From Subdoligranulum variabile (GTDB taxonomy: Bacteria; Bacillota; Clostridia; Oscillospirales; Ruminococcaceae), in assembly GCF_025152575.1 (NCBI RefSeq), contig NZ_CP102293.1:868001-932000 (forward strand): a stretch of DNA of 64,000 bases. The letters run 5' to 3'. The translations under genes were made by a program, and so were the position numbers. Shown piece after piece: positions 33,604 through 42,968 of the stretch. Under the pieces are notes generated by a model. The model worked only from the letters and a program-made list of their open reading frames with translations, was not told the DNA's origin and searched no databases. Numbering within the stretch: the first letter of the stretch is position 1; each line of letters starts with the position of its first letter.

Positions 33604-35437
33604 GAGTTTCCTCCTCCTTTCGGGGCAGCGGGGCCACAGCCTCCCAGGGCAGGGCCAGCCGCACACAGGTACCCCGGCCCGGCGTGCTGTCGATCTGCAG
33701 TCCCGCCGCACCGCCGAAATGCAGCCGCAGCCGGGCCAGTACGTTCTGGATACCGATGCTGCTGCCCGACTGTTCCCGCGGCAGGGTGTCGTGCAGGATC
33801 GCCTTCACAGTGGCCGCGTCCATGCCGCAGCCGTTGTCGGTGACTTCCAGCACCAGCGCGTCTGCCTCCCGCGCGGCGCGGATGACGAGCTGCCCCAGTT
33901 CCTCCCCCAGGTCCGCAAACCCGTGGTTGAGGGCATTCTCCACGATGGGCTGCAGCGTCAACCGAGGCAGGCGGCAGGCCCGACATTCGTCGGCCACCTC
34001 GTAGCGGACTTCAAAGCCGTCGGCGTAGCGGATGCGCATGATGTACAGGTAACTGTCCAGCATCTCCAGCTCTTCCCGCACGGTGTAGAAGCTCGTGCTG
34101 CTGCGGAAGGAGCAGGACACGATACTCGCCAGCGCCTGGGCCATCCGCCGGATGCCGTCGTAGCCCGACATCTGGGCCATGAACCGGATGGAATTCAGGG
34201 TGTTCACGATAAAATGGGGGTTGATCTGGCTTTGCAGGGCCTGGATCTCGGCCTGGTGCTTGCGTTTCTGGGCCTCCTCGTTGATGGCCAGCATGTTTTT
34301 CAGACTCAGTACCATCTGGTTAAAGGAATCTGTCAGCCGCCGCAGCTCCTGGTGTCCGGCGGGCTGCAGCTGTACGTCGAGGTCGTTGTCGGCCACCCGG
34401 TCCATCGCGACGGCCAGGGCCTGCACCGGCATGACGATGGCATCGAGGAAATAGCGGGAAAACAGATAGAAAAGCAGCAGCAGCCCGAACACCACCCCCG
34501 CCAGCAGAGCGCCGGTGGCGGTGATGCGGTTGAGGATGCGGGCCTCGTCCACAAAAGTGACGATGCGCCAGCCGGTGTAGGGAACTTCCCGCACGATGAA
34601 GATGTAGTTGCGGGAGGAGCCGTCCTCCTCCAGAACGGCCCGCTGGTTGAAGGTGCCGTCGGGCAGCCCGGCGCCGTTTTCCCCGAACCAGGCAAGCACC
34701 GGCTCCCGGCCCATATCACCGAACAGCACGCCGCCGCTCTCGTTCAGCAGCACGGTGGTGCCCATGTCGGGACTGGTGCGGGCGCGCAGCAGCACCTCGC
34801 TCACCTGGGAGTTGGTAAAGTAGGCCACCACGTCGATGCTGCCGCTGCGGTCGGTGCTGTAATCGGGGGCCATCGCGGTCACCAGGACCAGCTGGCGGCC
34901 CTTCTGGGTGTTGGCGGTCAGGTCGGTCTTGCTCGTGTCGTAGCCGCCGATGGTCACCCGGTTGGGGGTCTCCAGCGCGGCGCGGTACCAGCCCTCGGCG
35001 CGCATCTCGTCGTCTGGCAGGGTGATGGCGTCTTTCACCGATACCGCCCCGCCGCCTTTCATGAAAAATCGCCCGGCCAGAATGTTCTGCGACGGCACCA
35101 TCGCCGTGTTGAAGCTGCGCTCCAGCGCCTTGTTGGCCAGGTACTGCTGGCTACTCCCGGTGCTCTGGTAAACCTGGTTCACCACGTCGAGAAATTCGCC
35201 GTCGTTCACATAGACAAAGTGGGACAGCTGCAGCGAAGCCGACCGGATGTCGTTGTCCAGGGTGGTGGCCACCGTCTCCTGAAAGGCCGAGACGGTATCC
35301 ACGGTGGAACTGCGCATGACCCGATACAGAATGATGGCTGCCGCCACCGATACCAGGATCAGCGGTACGACCACCAGCAGGGAAAATGTGCGGTAAAAAA
35401 CTTTTTTCAGCGGATATCGGCTGGCACCCAGTTTCAC
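33581..35437 (-). CDS. YesM-like sensor histidine kinase
   Basis: 618 residues. Two membrane segments (about 20-40 and near 300) flank an extracytoplasmic sensor of dCache type; a HAMP-like linker follows, then the His-kinase-family box QINPHFIVNTLNSI and an ATPase domain with VENALNHG and DNGCGM. GTG at 35437 is chosen because AAGGAAGG lies nine bases upstream; the longer reading to 35590 would cross the promoter (TATACT at 35469-35474, minus strand) and run up to the repeat. First gene of the island A operon. Confidence 0.88.
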   Translation of the reverse strand: MKLGASRYPLKKVFYRTFSLLVVVPLILVSVAAAIILYRVMRSSTVDTVSAFQETVATTLDNDIRSASLQLSHFVYVNDGEFLDVVNQVYQSTGSSQQYLANKALERSFNTAMVPSQNILAGRFFMKGGGAVSVKDAITLPDDEMRAEGWYRAALETPNRVTIGGYDTSKTDLTANTQKGRQLVLVTAMAPDYSTDRSGSIDVVAYFTNSQVSEVLLRARTSPDMGTTVLLNESGGVLFGDMGREPVLAWFGENGAGLPDGTFNQRAVLEEDGSSRNYIFIVREVPYTGWRIVTFVDEARILNRITATGALLAGVVFGLLLLFYLFSRYFLDAIVMPVQALAVAMDRVADNDLDVQLQPAGHQELRRLTDSFNQMVLSLKNMLAINEEAQKRKHQAEIQALQSQINPHFIVNTLNSIRFMAQMSGYDGIRRMAQALASIVSCSFRSSTSFYTVREELEMLDSYLYIMRIRYADGFEVRYEVADECRACRLPRLTLQPIVENALNHGFADLGEELGQLVIRAAREADALVLEVTDNGCGMDAATVKAILHDTLPREQSGSSIGIQNVLARLRLHFGGAAGLQIDSTPGRGTCVRLALPWEAVAPLPRKEEETHDPHTDC

Positions 35438-35593
35438 AGCTCTCAGTCCTTCCTTTTTCTTGCACAACAGTATAACAGAGATATGGCTGCATGAAAAGAG
35501 CCCCTGCATCATGTCTTGCGGAGCAAAAACGACTGTTCCGCGTATGGTCGTTAAGTGCAAATTCATCCCGCAGCCCTCACCACAACACATGGC

Positions 35594-35692
35594 AGAGCAC
35601 CTGACTGTTAATCAGGGTGTCCTCGGTTCAAGTCCGAGAGGGGCAGCCACCAAGCGATAGAACTTTCACGTTCTATCGCTTTTTTATTTTGT
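35594..35692 (+). repeat. attachment-site direct repeat, copy 2 (tRNA-Asn 3' fragment plus terminator)
   Basis: 99 bases identical to 42969-43067; the first 68 match the intact tRNA gene. It contains the last 56 bases of tRNA-Asn with CCA (to 35649) and a terminator (AAGCGATAGAAC with GTTCTATCGCTT, T run). It has no 5' tRNA half, so it encodes no tRNA. Junction of islands A and B. Confidence 0.93.
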
Positions 35693-35720
35693 CTTATTCT
35701 AGATCCGTAAGATATAGTCT

Positions 35721-35762
35721 TAAAAATAGCATCAAGCGCCTGCCGAATGGCAGGCGCTTGAT
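35721..35762 (-). terminator. minus-strand terminator of the decayed gene
   Basis: 14-bp perfect stem ATCAAGCGCCTGCC and complement, GAAT loop; on the minus strand TTTTTA follows shortly after. It lies directly behind the stop codon of the fragment at 35765. Confidence 0.78.
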
Positions 35763-35764
35763 TG

Positions 35765-35932
35765 TTAATCAAAGATCTCCAGTCCTAATGTTCTAAATAA
35801 TGTAACCACGCAAAGGATGCCTTCTAAAATTTCATCTAAAATTTCAAACGATATTTCGCCTTTATTATTGAAATCAACAACATTAGTTAGATATAATATA
35901 TACGTATTTATATATGGATTGTATATAAAGCC
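35765..35932 (-). pseudogene. 5'-truncated or frameshifted small gene remnant
   Basis: A 55-codon open stretch reads GFIYNPYINTYILYL, then NVVDFNNKGEISFEIL and ILCVVTLFRTLGLEIFD before TAA. The sequence looks protein-like, alternates hydrophobic and acidic residues, and is followed at once by a good terminator, but it has no in-frame start. An AAGGAGG lies upstream at 35966-35972 on this strand and an out-of-frame ATG sits at the 5' edge of the open stretch, so a frameshift near there is likely. Family unknown. Confidence 0.45.
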
Positions 35933-36110
35933 TCATTGTATAGCTTCCTATGTTTCTCTTTTTAGCCTCCTTATCATATTATATTTATGATTTGTGTTTT
36001 TCGTTTTTCCCTGCAAGATTTTTATTCTCTATTTACATTGTCACCACTTACATTAAAACTGTTACAAAGCAACGGATGAAAAACTTCAAAAGGAAAAGAG
36101 GCCTCGGTGT
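35933..36110. other. AT-rich upstream region of the four-gene module
   Basis: No gene. Very A/T-rich and likely to hold the promoter of the metallophosphoesterase gene; several TATAAT-like hexamers are possible but none stands out. AAAAGGAAAAG-type purine tracts precede the ATG at 36111. Confidence 0.4.
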
Positions 36111-38087
36111 ATGTTTGATTTAGCTATTCTTCACCTTTCGGATTTGCATATCGGTGGAGAAGGGAAATCAATATCGAAACCGCTTAATTCTCTATTACTT
36201 GATATTAAAACTCAAGTTCAGTCCATTCCCGACAAGAAACTCGCCATTGTTGTCACTGGCGACACTATCAATATTGGCGACCATCGTGCTTTAGAAAATG
36301 CTAAAACATTTTTCAGAAAATTAAAAGATACGTTGGGAAATAGAATTTGTGGACTATACATTGTTCCCGGAAACCATGACAAGACAAGAACTACAGAGAA
36401 TGAGTTCTTGATTGCCGCCTGCAGGAAATTATCCGATGAACAGCTCTCCCAAGAAAGTGTTAACAAAAAGGAGCATTTTGATCAAGCTTTTGAAAAAACC
36501 GTATGGCCAATTCTATATGATACATACAAAAAATCCGGATATGTTGATCTAATCCGCTACATTTATTCAGACCTTTTTAATGATATGAACTCTATTAGTA
36601 AGATTGCTGAAAACACTTATGGCGTTCACATTTTAGAGGTTGAAGATAAAAAGTATTGTTTTGTGATGCTTAATACTGCTTGGAGTTGTGCTGACGATCA
36701 TGATACGCGTCAATTGATCCTTGGACAATTTCAGTTAGCTAATATCATCAAACAGTTTCATAACTTAACAGACGATACAAAAATTGATATAACTTTTGTA
36801 TTAGGGCATCATCCGATCGAGTGCTTCAGCGGAAGTGAGCAAGACAAACTTTTTGCTCATATGATATCTTACACCGAAATGAATGCAAATATATATATGT
36901 GTGGACACACTCATGACAGAAACGTTATAAACTGGTCCAACAGTAGGCATGCTATACATACGCTTATGACTGGCTTTGGATGGCCCGAAAAGCCAAGTGA
37001 TAGGGTGCATGACCACTACTACTCGCTTTACTTATTTGATTTAAGCTCAAATTCTGTTGAAATCTATGTTCGTAGAACAAACGATGGAAGCAGTTTTATT
37101 CCAGACCTTAGCATTTACACAGGCCAAATCCGTTCAGGATCTGAGGCCGGAGATAAATTAGTTCGCCCTCTACGATTTGAAGAAGGTCAAGGCGCAATTC
37201 TCTTGAGCACCGCTAATGGGCTAGACTCAAAAACTATATATGTTTCGAATAATTGGTTTGATCATTACAAAGAGTTCCAGTGTAGGTTAAATGAAATCTC
37301 ATTTGGAATAGCTGAAAGCATGGACTCGTATAAAAGCGATTTATTTCAATCATTTCTCTCTGAACGAAATGATGTTGATTATGATGAGGACACACTAAAT
37401 TTAGGAAAATTCTTCATTGATTATCTAAATAACCCGGATATTTATGCCACTTTAGATGCAGAAAAGCAAAAGAAGATATCAAGTCTACTTAGTAATAATG
37501 AAGAAAAAATATTTGATAATTTCCAAGCCTTTTTTCAAAAACTTTGCCAAGAATTCCATGAGTGCCTAGTCGATCATATAAAGCCTGGTCAAATCGTACG
37601 TTTTCATTTTAGATATTTATCCGATAGACAATCTTATAACTACTCAACACTATGTTCTTCTTTCTCCGACGATGAATCTTGTTCCGATAATCATTTATCA
37701 TATGAACCAAGTGATATAAAGTACGGAGATCTTATCCTCGAAGCATTTCAATCAGAAAGTACCGGTTGTTTAATTTACACAAGTAATGAAGAAAAATGTC
37801 AAAAGAAGTTAAATAAAAAATGGAAGGACTTCATCACAGTTGTACCCAAGTTTGATAAAAACGTCTATGTAAAAAAAGTAAATCAACACACCAAAAAGCG
37901 CATGCCATTCATCACCTTTGGCGTAACAATAAATAGTTTCGATCATCAATGGCTACTACAATGCATGGATTTTTGTGGAATAGACAAGTATCTATCGCTT
38001 TGGATACAACGCTACTGCGAAGTTTTCAAATTAGATATTGATTCTTTTCTCAATTGGCTAAAAAAGCAAGACAAAATGGAGGCTTAA
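36111..38087 (+). CDS. calcineurin-like metallophosphoesterase with large C-terminal domain
   Basis: 658 residues, no signal peptide. Residues 1-330 carry all metal motifs of the calcineurin-like phosphoesterases: SDLHIG (Asp11, His13), GDTINIGD (Asp51), GNHD (87-90), GHHP (232-235) and GHTH (265-268). Such enzymes cleave phosphodiesters or monoesters in nucleotides (CpdA-like), nucleic acids (Mre11/SbcD-like) or proteins. Residues about 340-658 are a separate domain not recognised, possibly sensory (RFHFRYLSDRQSYN, GCLIYTSNEEKCQKK). First of four tightly spaced AT-rich genes; not part of any defence system I can name. Activity on a nucleotide signal or DNA end is conjecture. Confidence 0.85.
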   Translation: MFDLAILHLSDLHIGGEGKSISKPLNSLLLDIKTQVQSIPDKKLAIVVTGDTINIGDHRALENAKTFFRKLKDTLGNRICGLYIVPGNHDKTRTTENEFLIAACRKLSDEQLSQESVNKKEHFDQAFEKTVWPILYDTYKKSGYVDLIRYIYSDLFNDMNSISKIAENTYGVHILEVEDKKYCFVMLNTAWSCADDHDTRQLILGQFQLANIIKQFHNLTDDTKIDITFVLGHHPIECFSGSEQDKLFAHMISYTEMNANIYMCGHTHDRNVINWSNSRHAIHTLMTGFGWPEKPSDRVHDHYYSLYLFDLSSNSVEIYVRRTNDGSSFIPDLSIYTGQIRSGSEAGDKLVRPLRFEEGQGAILLSTANGLDSKTIYVSNNWFDHYKEFQCRLNEISFGIAESMDSYKSDLFQSFLSERNDVDYDEDTLNLGKFFIDYLNNPDIYATLDAEKQKKISSLLSNNEEKIFDNFQAFFQKLCQEFHECLVDHIKPGQIVRFHFRYLSDRQSYNYSTLCSSFSDDESCSDNHLSYEPSDIKYGDLILEAFQSESTGCLIYTSNEEKCQKKLNKKWKDFITVVPKFDKNVYVKKVNQHTKKRMPFITFGVTINSFDHQWLLQCMDFCGIDKYLSLWIQRYCEVFKLDIDSFLNWLKKQDKMEA

Positions 38088-38090
38088 CAA

Positions 38091-38432
38091 ATGTCATTGT
38101 CACTTATTAAGGAGGTACCTCACCAAGATTCCAAATTTAAAATTTCATATTTTGTAGAAAATAGTATGGAAAATCAACCGCATGACGTTGTCGGCGTAAG
38201 AACCAACTTGGTGTATTCTCAAATAGCCCGTACAGGTAGGGTGCGCAACAAAACTGCGGAACGCGATTTATTAATTAAGGCGTTAGATAATTCAAGTATA
38301 AAGATAACCATTGAAGGTCGAACCATAAAGAAAGACCCCCTTTACGTTTTCATGCCCGCCAAAGATCTAAAGTTATGTTTTGGCAAGCGTGCGGATAAAC
38401 TTCCCCGCTACGCCTTAATCAAAATAGATTAA
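38091..38432 (+). CDS. small protein of the AT-rich module, family unknown
   Basis: 113 residues beginning three bases after the phosphoesterase stop, with GGAGG upstream. Mixed alpha/beta pattern, basic (segments RTGRVRNKTAERDLLIKAL and CFGKRADKLPRYALIKID), no membrane segment. Size, charge and position suggest a partner or regulator of the phosphoesterase. No family recognised. Confidence 0.7.
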   Translation: MSLSLIKEVPHQDSKFKISYFVENSMENQPHDVVGVRTNLVYSQIARTGRVRNKTAERDLLIKALDNSSIKITIEGRTIKKDPLYVFMPAKDLKLCFGKRADKLPRYALIKID

Positions 38433-38542
38433 TTTTTCAGCTATGATATATCGCCACCTTGCACTGTACATGAAAAATTTGCCGTTACCCGTTATATGAT
38501 TCCCAACTTAAGTAGCAGCCTGATTAAATGAGGGTTTTCTAT

Positions 38543-40582
38543 ATGAATAATAGTTCTTTCTTTTGCGACGATAGAATTCCAAATATTATACAACTATCTT
38601 CTTTTTGTGAGAAACTCGAATCATTATCCATTACTTTAAAAGCACCTATCTATTTGCTTAGCAAAGCATTGGGCAGCGACACCGCTTATTCTTATTCTCA
38701 CGCAATAATTCTTCTCTTGCCCAAACATTACATCTTAGTTATTGATAGAAATACAGACTCCCAAAATTGTCATTCGAACGACTTTGAGGATTTCTTTGAA
38801 GATTTTATTGAAGATCTTGGATATTTATCTGAAAAATACGGATACCGTCAATGGCTTGGGCGTCCACGAGAGTGGAAAGGATACATTCATAAATGCTCTT
38901 TAAACGACATTAGCAACAATCTTGAAAACCTTATTTCTCAGGAGCAAGTACCCTTTATCGCAGAACGACGCGTCGAGCTTCTTATTTCTCTGCTCATCGG
39001 TAGCATTAATGATCCCGAAAAGGTTGGCGTTGAAACACCAAACACAATTCTTGATAAAGTCAAGAAAAAAATCGTTTTATTTGACGGTATGCAAAGTCGT
39101 TTTATATATGGCAAAGTATCAAAAAAACGTGTGACAATTCAGGGATTAGCTGGCACAGGAAAAACAGAACTCTTGCTGCATAAACTTCAAAAGCTATATA
39201 CCAAAAAAACAAATAGCAAAATTGCGTTTACTTGCTATAATAAAGTTCTTGCAAACGATATGCGAAACCGAATTCCCCAGTTTTTTGATTTCATGCGAGT
39301 TGAAAAACAGATTGAGTGGAATAAGCGCCTTTGGGTTTGCAGAAGTTGGGGGTCTGCTTCCGATTGTAACTCTGGCCTTTACAGCTTTATATGTAGTTAC
39401 TATAATCTTCCTTTTCATCGCTATAATGAGTTCACATCTTTTGATGCTGTTTGTCGAGAGGCCTTAGAAAGACTACAGCAAATTCCCAATTTTGAACCTT
39501 GTTTTGATTATATTCTAGTAGACGAAAGCCAAGATTTTTCAAGCGCCTTTTTTGACCTTTGTGAATATGTCGTAAAATTTCAAGTATATTTAGCTGGAGA
39601 TATATTTCAAAACATTTTTGATTCCGACTTTGGCAACAGTGTAAATTGTGACTATCTGCTAAACAAATGCTACAGAACCAACCCACACACCCTTATGTTT
39701 GCCCACGCCGTTGGCATGGGCCTGTATGAAAAGCCTGTTATTAGGTGGCTTGATGACGACGAATGGGAGGCCTGTGGTTACCAACTGCAGAGAACTCCTC
39801 CCACCGTTTCTCTTTCCCGTAGTCCGGTCCACAGATTTGGGGATACCGCAGAAGATAGTGCTGATAGTGTAGAAGTTATTGGCTGCACCAGAGAAACAAT
39901 GGTCGATCAAATTATTTCCACCATTGAGCGCATTTATGAACAAAATCCATCTGTGGAAGCAGATGACATTGCAGTTATTTTCACTTCTAATAATAAGCAA
40001 ATCTTTTCAATGGCAGACACGCTTGCCATCGAACTGGAGCGGCATTTTTCCATCGATGTCACACAAGGCCATGTAACAAAAAACAGAGAAAAAGGCAAAT
40101 TATATATTAGCAACATTAACAACGTTAAAGGTTTGGAATTTCCTTTTGTAATTTGTGTGCACGTTGGCCGAGTGAAAACAAGCATTTCTTCTAGGAATTC
40201 AATATATATGGCTCTAACGCGATCTTTCCTAACGTCTTACTTCATCGTAGATTCTTCGCTTAACGAATCTTTTCTTCACACATATGAAAACGCAGCAAAG
40301 GGCATCATTGAATCCGATTCAATTGTTGTTACAGAGCCTACCGCAGAAGAAAAAGCAATGTTGGAAGAGAACATTAGAATCGCAACAACGGGCAAAAAGA
40401 AATCGCTAGAAGACTTAATTAACGAGACATGCCTGTCCAGTCCTTTTGCGCCAAATATCACACCATTGTTACGCGATAAAATCAACAAAATCGTACCCAA
40501 TTTAATTGATGATGAAACAGAAGAAGAAATCATCACAAGCACAAATAAAGCAATCCAAATGCTTATGGAGAAGTACACATGA
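38543..40582 (+). CDS. UvrD/Rep-like superfamily 1 helicase with unique N-terminal domain
   Basis: 679 residues. Residues 1-190 form an unrecognised N-terminal domain. The SF1 core follows: Walker A GLAGTGKTEL (201-210), Walker B VDESQD (326-331), GDIFQNIF (352-359, motif III), KGLEFP (529-534, motif V) and YMALTRS (motif VI), with a short helical tail. Nucleic-acid unwinding or translocation is expected from the family. The ATG at 38543 is preferred over 38528 because GAGGG lies eight bases upstream. The 3' end overlaps the next gene by 4 bases (ATGA), so the two products are made together. SF1 helicases recur in anti-phage systems such as Gabija, but the partners here differ. Confidence 0.88.
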   Translation: MNNSSFFCDDRIPNIIQLSSFCEKLESLSITLKAPIYLLSKALGSDTAYSYSHAIILLLPKHYILVIDRNTDSQNCHSNDFEDFFEDFIEDLGYLSEKYGYRQWLGRPREWKGYIHKCSLNDISNNLENLISQEQVPFIAERRVELLISLLIGSINDPEKVGVETPNTILDKVKKKIVLFDGMQSRFIYGKVSKKRVTIQGLAGTGKTELLLHKLQKLYTKKTNSKIAFTCYNKVLANDMRNRIPQFFDFMRVEKQIEWNKRLWVCRSWGSASDCNSGLYSFICSYYNLPFHRYNEFTSFDAVCREALERLQQIPNFEPCFDYILVDESQDFSSAFFDLCEYVVKFQVYLAGDIFQNIFDSDFGNSVNCDYLLNKCYRTNPHTLMFAHAVGMGLYEKPVIRWLDDDEWEACGYQLQRTPPTVSLSRSPVHRFGDTAEDSADSVEVIGCTRETMVDQIISTIERIYEQNPSVEADDIAVIFTSNNKQIFSMADTLAIELERHFSIDVTQGHVTKNREKGKLYISNINNVKGLEFPFVICVHVGRVKTSISSRNSIYMALTRSFLTSYFIVDSSLNESFLHTYENAAKGIIESDSIVVTEPTAEEKAMLEENIRIATTGKKKSLEDLINETCLSSPFAPNITPLLRDKINKIVPNLIDDETEEEIITSTNKAIQMLMEKYT

Positions 40583-41229
40583 AATCGTACAAGATTTCAC
40601 TGAGAGAGAAAGAACTAAATTCCATTCGGAACAATTCCAGTGCTGTAAAATTAATATTTTCCGTTTGCTCTCATATTGCAAACCTTTCAATAGCCGACCT
40701 CTATTTTGATATCCCAACCAATCCTCTTCCGTATGTTGTTTTATATATTTCTGACAGCATGAATAGATTGATCTGGGAAAATGAAAACCGTCAATTACAC
40801 TCAATACACTTTCCTTTTTTCGTATCAGACAATGGTTCTTTTCTAAAGTTGCATTATCATGGTATTGAAATCGATAGTCAAGCTATTCAAGCGTTAACGC
40901 GTTTGTTTATCTCAGAAGATCTTCAGGTTTCGTTCGATGGTTTATTTGAAGAATTTTTAGAGACAACTAAAGAGTTTGACCTTTCTTCATTACGACAGCA
41001 AGAAATCTGGGTTTTATATCAATATTTATGCTCTTTTGAGATTGGTTACTTAAGATATGATTATGACCCAGAGCATGAAGATGGGCAACGACATCCACTA
41101 CATCATTTAGACATTAATTTTTCAAATGCATGCACTTATAAGATAGGATTAACTTCAAATATGGAAGTCGATACTTTTGTAGATCTATTAAACCTCGAAA
41201 CAGATTGTAAATATATTTCTCTTAATTAG
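40579..41229 (+). CDS. orphan protein coupled to the SF1 helicase
   Basis: 216 residues, start overlapping the helicase stop by 4 bases. No membrane segment or signal. The C-terminal half holds a His/Tyr-rich motif (RYDYDPEHEDGQRHPLHHLD) and a segment CTYKIGL; this weakly recalls DUF2290-type proteins found beside helicases, but I cannot confirm it. Translational coupling argues that it is a dedicated partner of the helicase. Confidence 0.68.
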   Translation: MKSYKISLREKELNSIRNNSSAVKLIFSVCSHIANLSIADLYFDIPTNPLPYVVLYISDSMNRLIWENENRQLHSIHFPFFVSDNGSFLKLHYHGIEIDSQAIQALTRLFISEDLQVSFDGLFEEFLETTKEFDLSSLRQQEIWVLYQYLCSFEIGYLRYDYDPEHEDGQRHPLHHLDINFSNACTYKIGLTSNMEVDTFVDLLNLETDCKYISLN

Positions 41230-41256
41230 TATTGGTATTATTAGTTTTATAATTGT

Positions 41257-42834
41257 ATGAGTCTACTTCGTGTTTGCTGCCTATACCGAGTTTCTACAAC
41301 GGCTCAAGCCGATCATAATGATATCCCCATGCAGCGAGAGGCGTGTCAGGAATATGCGCGTGAGCACGGGTTGTGGATCATCAAAGAATACCAGGAGCGC
41401 GGCATTTCGGCGTTCAAGACCCCAGCCGAAGATCGAGACGCCCTGCAGAAGCTGCGCGAGGACGCACTCGAGAAGCGTTTCGATATCCTGCTCGTCTTTA
41501 TGTTCGATAGGATCGGGCGTCGGAGTGATGAAACGCCTTTCGTTGTCGAATGGTTTATCAAGCACGGCATCCGCGTTATCAGTGTCAAAGAGGGCGAACA
41601 AATTCTGGACAGTCATGCAGACCGGCTGCTCAATTACATTCGCTACTGGCAAGGTGAAGGCGAATCCAAAAACACCTCCCTGCGCATCCAGACACGGCTT
41701 CGTCAGATGCACCAGGAAGGCTATTATACCGGTGGACCTGTTGCTTATGGATATCGCCTGGCCTACACCGGACGCCGAAACAAAAAGGGACAGCCTGTTC
41801 AGGATCTTCTGGTTTGCGACGAAGAAGCCGCCATTGTCAAAGAGATTTTTGCCCGGACTGTTTCTGAACAAATCGGTACCACCGCTCTTGCCAACGATCT
41901 GAACCAGCGAGGGCTGCGCACACGGGCAGGTGCCAAATTCCAATGTCGGACAATTAAGAGCATCCTGCAGAACCGCGCTTACCTTGGATACATAATAAAG
42001 CGGGACGTCGCCTCACCACATATTCCGATTTTGCAGATCATTGATGATGCCACTTTTGAAAAGGCAGACCAAATTCTTGCCAAGCGTTCTGTGGCTACAG
42101 TTCAACGGCGCTCGATACCAAGAAAGGGAAAGTCGGCACTCCTTTCCGGCATTCTCTTTTGCGGCACCTGTGACCATCGTCTTTCCACCAGCCGTCCGGC
42201 AGAAAACTCCCGGCGAAACAAAACTCAGTATGTCTGTCCTATCTGTCGGAAAACTCAGCTTACTGAGCGTGGACAATCCACCTATACAGCCGAAACCGTA
42301 GATTCTATGGTTCTGCGGCAGACCTCTACCCTGCTGGATCTGTTTACCGCACATTCAGAAGATTCTTTACGGAAAACCTTGGAGAAGAAGCGCAAAGTAG
42401 TAAGGCAGCGTTTACAGGAAGAAAAGGACCGCCTGGAATCGGCAAAGGCAGAACTCTCCAAGAGAGAAAACGAAGTGGTTCGCGTTCTGGATGGCAGAAG
42501 CAAATATACTGCCAAAGAACTGAGCGCTCTGATTCACGAACAGAATACAATTTGCAATCGCTTGTCCGGCTGGGTAGATCGGTTGAACGACCAAAATCAA
42601 CATCTGCAATACATTTCTCGAAACCTGTCTTTCCTGTACGCCACTGTCCTGAGCTGGAAACGTATATTACCCACTGCCGCAGAAGAGGAACAGCGCGAAA
42701 TCTTGCGGGAGCTCTACCAGCGGGTTGAGATCCAGCGAGGCTACGCTATAAACCTTAACCTCACATCAAACTATTCTTTCTTCCTGTCCTGCACCGGGAA
42801 AACCAAGAAGAGCGTCTGCAACGTTAAGCCGTAG
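41257..42834 (+). CDS. large serine recombinase (integrase) of island B
   Basis: 525 residues. Resolvase-type catalytic domain at the N terminus (LYRVST, nucleophile Ser13; MFDRIGRRSDE), the recombinase domain with RQMHQEGYYTGGPVAYGYR, a zinc ribbon (CGTCDHRL and CPICRK) near residue 310 and a C-terminal coiled coil, the full layout of large serine integrases. Composition is less AT-rich than the four genes before it. It ends 134 bases from the right repeat and should drive integration and excision of the element. No obvious directionality factor is nearby. Confidence 0.93.
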   Translation: MSLLRVCCLYRVSTTAQADHNDIPMQREACQEYAREHGLWIIKEYQERGISAFKTPAEDRDALQKLREDALEKRFDILLVFMFDRIGRRSDETPFVVEWFIKHGIRVISVKEGEQILDSHADRLLNYIRYWQGEGESKNTSLRIQTRLRQMHQEGYYTGGPVAYGYRLAYTGRRNKKGQPVQDLLVCDEEAAIVKEIFARTVSEQIGTTALANDLNQRGLRTRAGAKFQCRTIKSILQNRAYLGYIIKRDVASPHIPILQIIDDATFEKADQILAKRSVATVQRRSIPRKGKSALLSGILFCGTCDHRLSTSRPAENSRRNKTQYVCPICRKTQLTERGQSTYTAETVDSMVLRQTSTLLDLFTAHSEDSLRKTLEKKRKVVRQRLQEEKDRLESAKAELSKRENEVVRVLDGRSKYTAKELSALIHEQNTICNRLSGWVDRLNDQNQHLQYISRNLSFLYATVLSWKRILPTAAEEEQREILRELYQRVEIQRGYAINLNLTSNYSFFLSCTGKTKKSVCNVKP

Positions 42835-42968
42835 GCGCTTTTCTCGCATTTACGTCATTTTTTGTTTTTCCGTTTGTCTTCACATCATTGGCAGGAAAAA
42901 TCATTTTCAAGCAATTTATCATCATAATAACGATATATTTTTTACTTTTCGACAAAATCCGCTATTTT
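42835..42968. other. AT-rich attachment-flanking spacer
   Basis: No gene. Rich in A/T tracts between the recombinase stop and the right repeat, as expected of the arm of an attachment site; no clear inverted repeat was seen. Confidence 0.5.

Larger units (their letters stand above)
28476..35593. mobile_element. island A: tRNA-Asn-flanked sugar-uptake cassette without recombinase
   Basis: About 7.1 kb bounded by the tRNA and the second copy of its 3' end. It holds a YesM-like kinase, a YesN-like regulator, a CUT1 solute-binding protein and two permeases, all on the minus strand and GC-rich like the chromosome. No recombinase, transposase or replication gene is inside. The bounds are those of the direct repeats; insertion is inferred from them. 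Confidence 0.6.

Noticed and set aside
35438..35590. Extension of the YesM-like kinase by 51 residues.
   Set aside because: The extension crosses the likely promoter and reaches the att repeat edge, lacks a ribosome site, and the family N terminus starts at the GTG at 35437.
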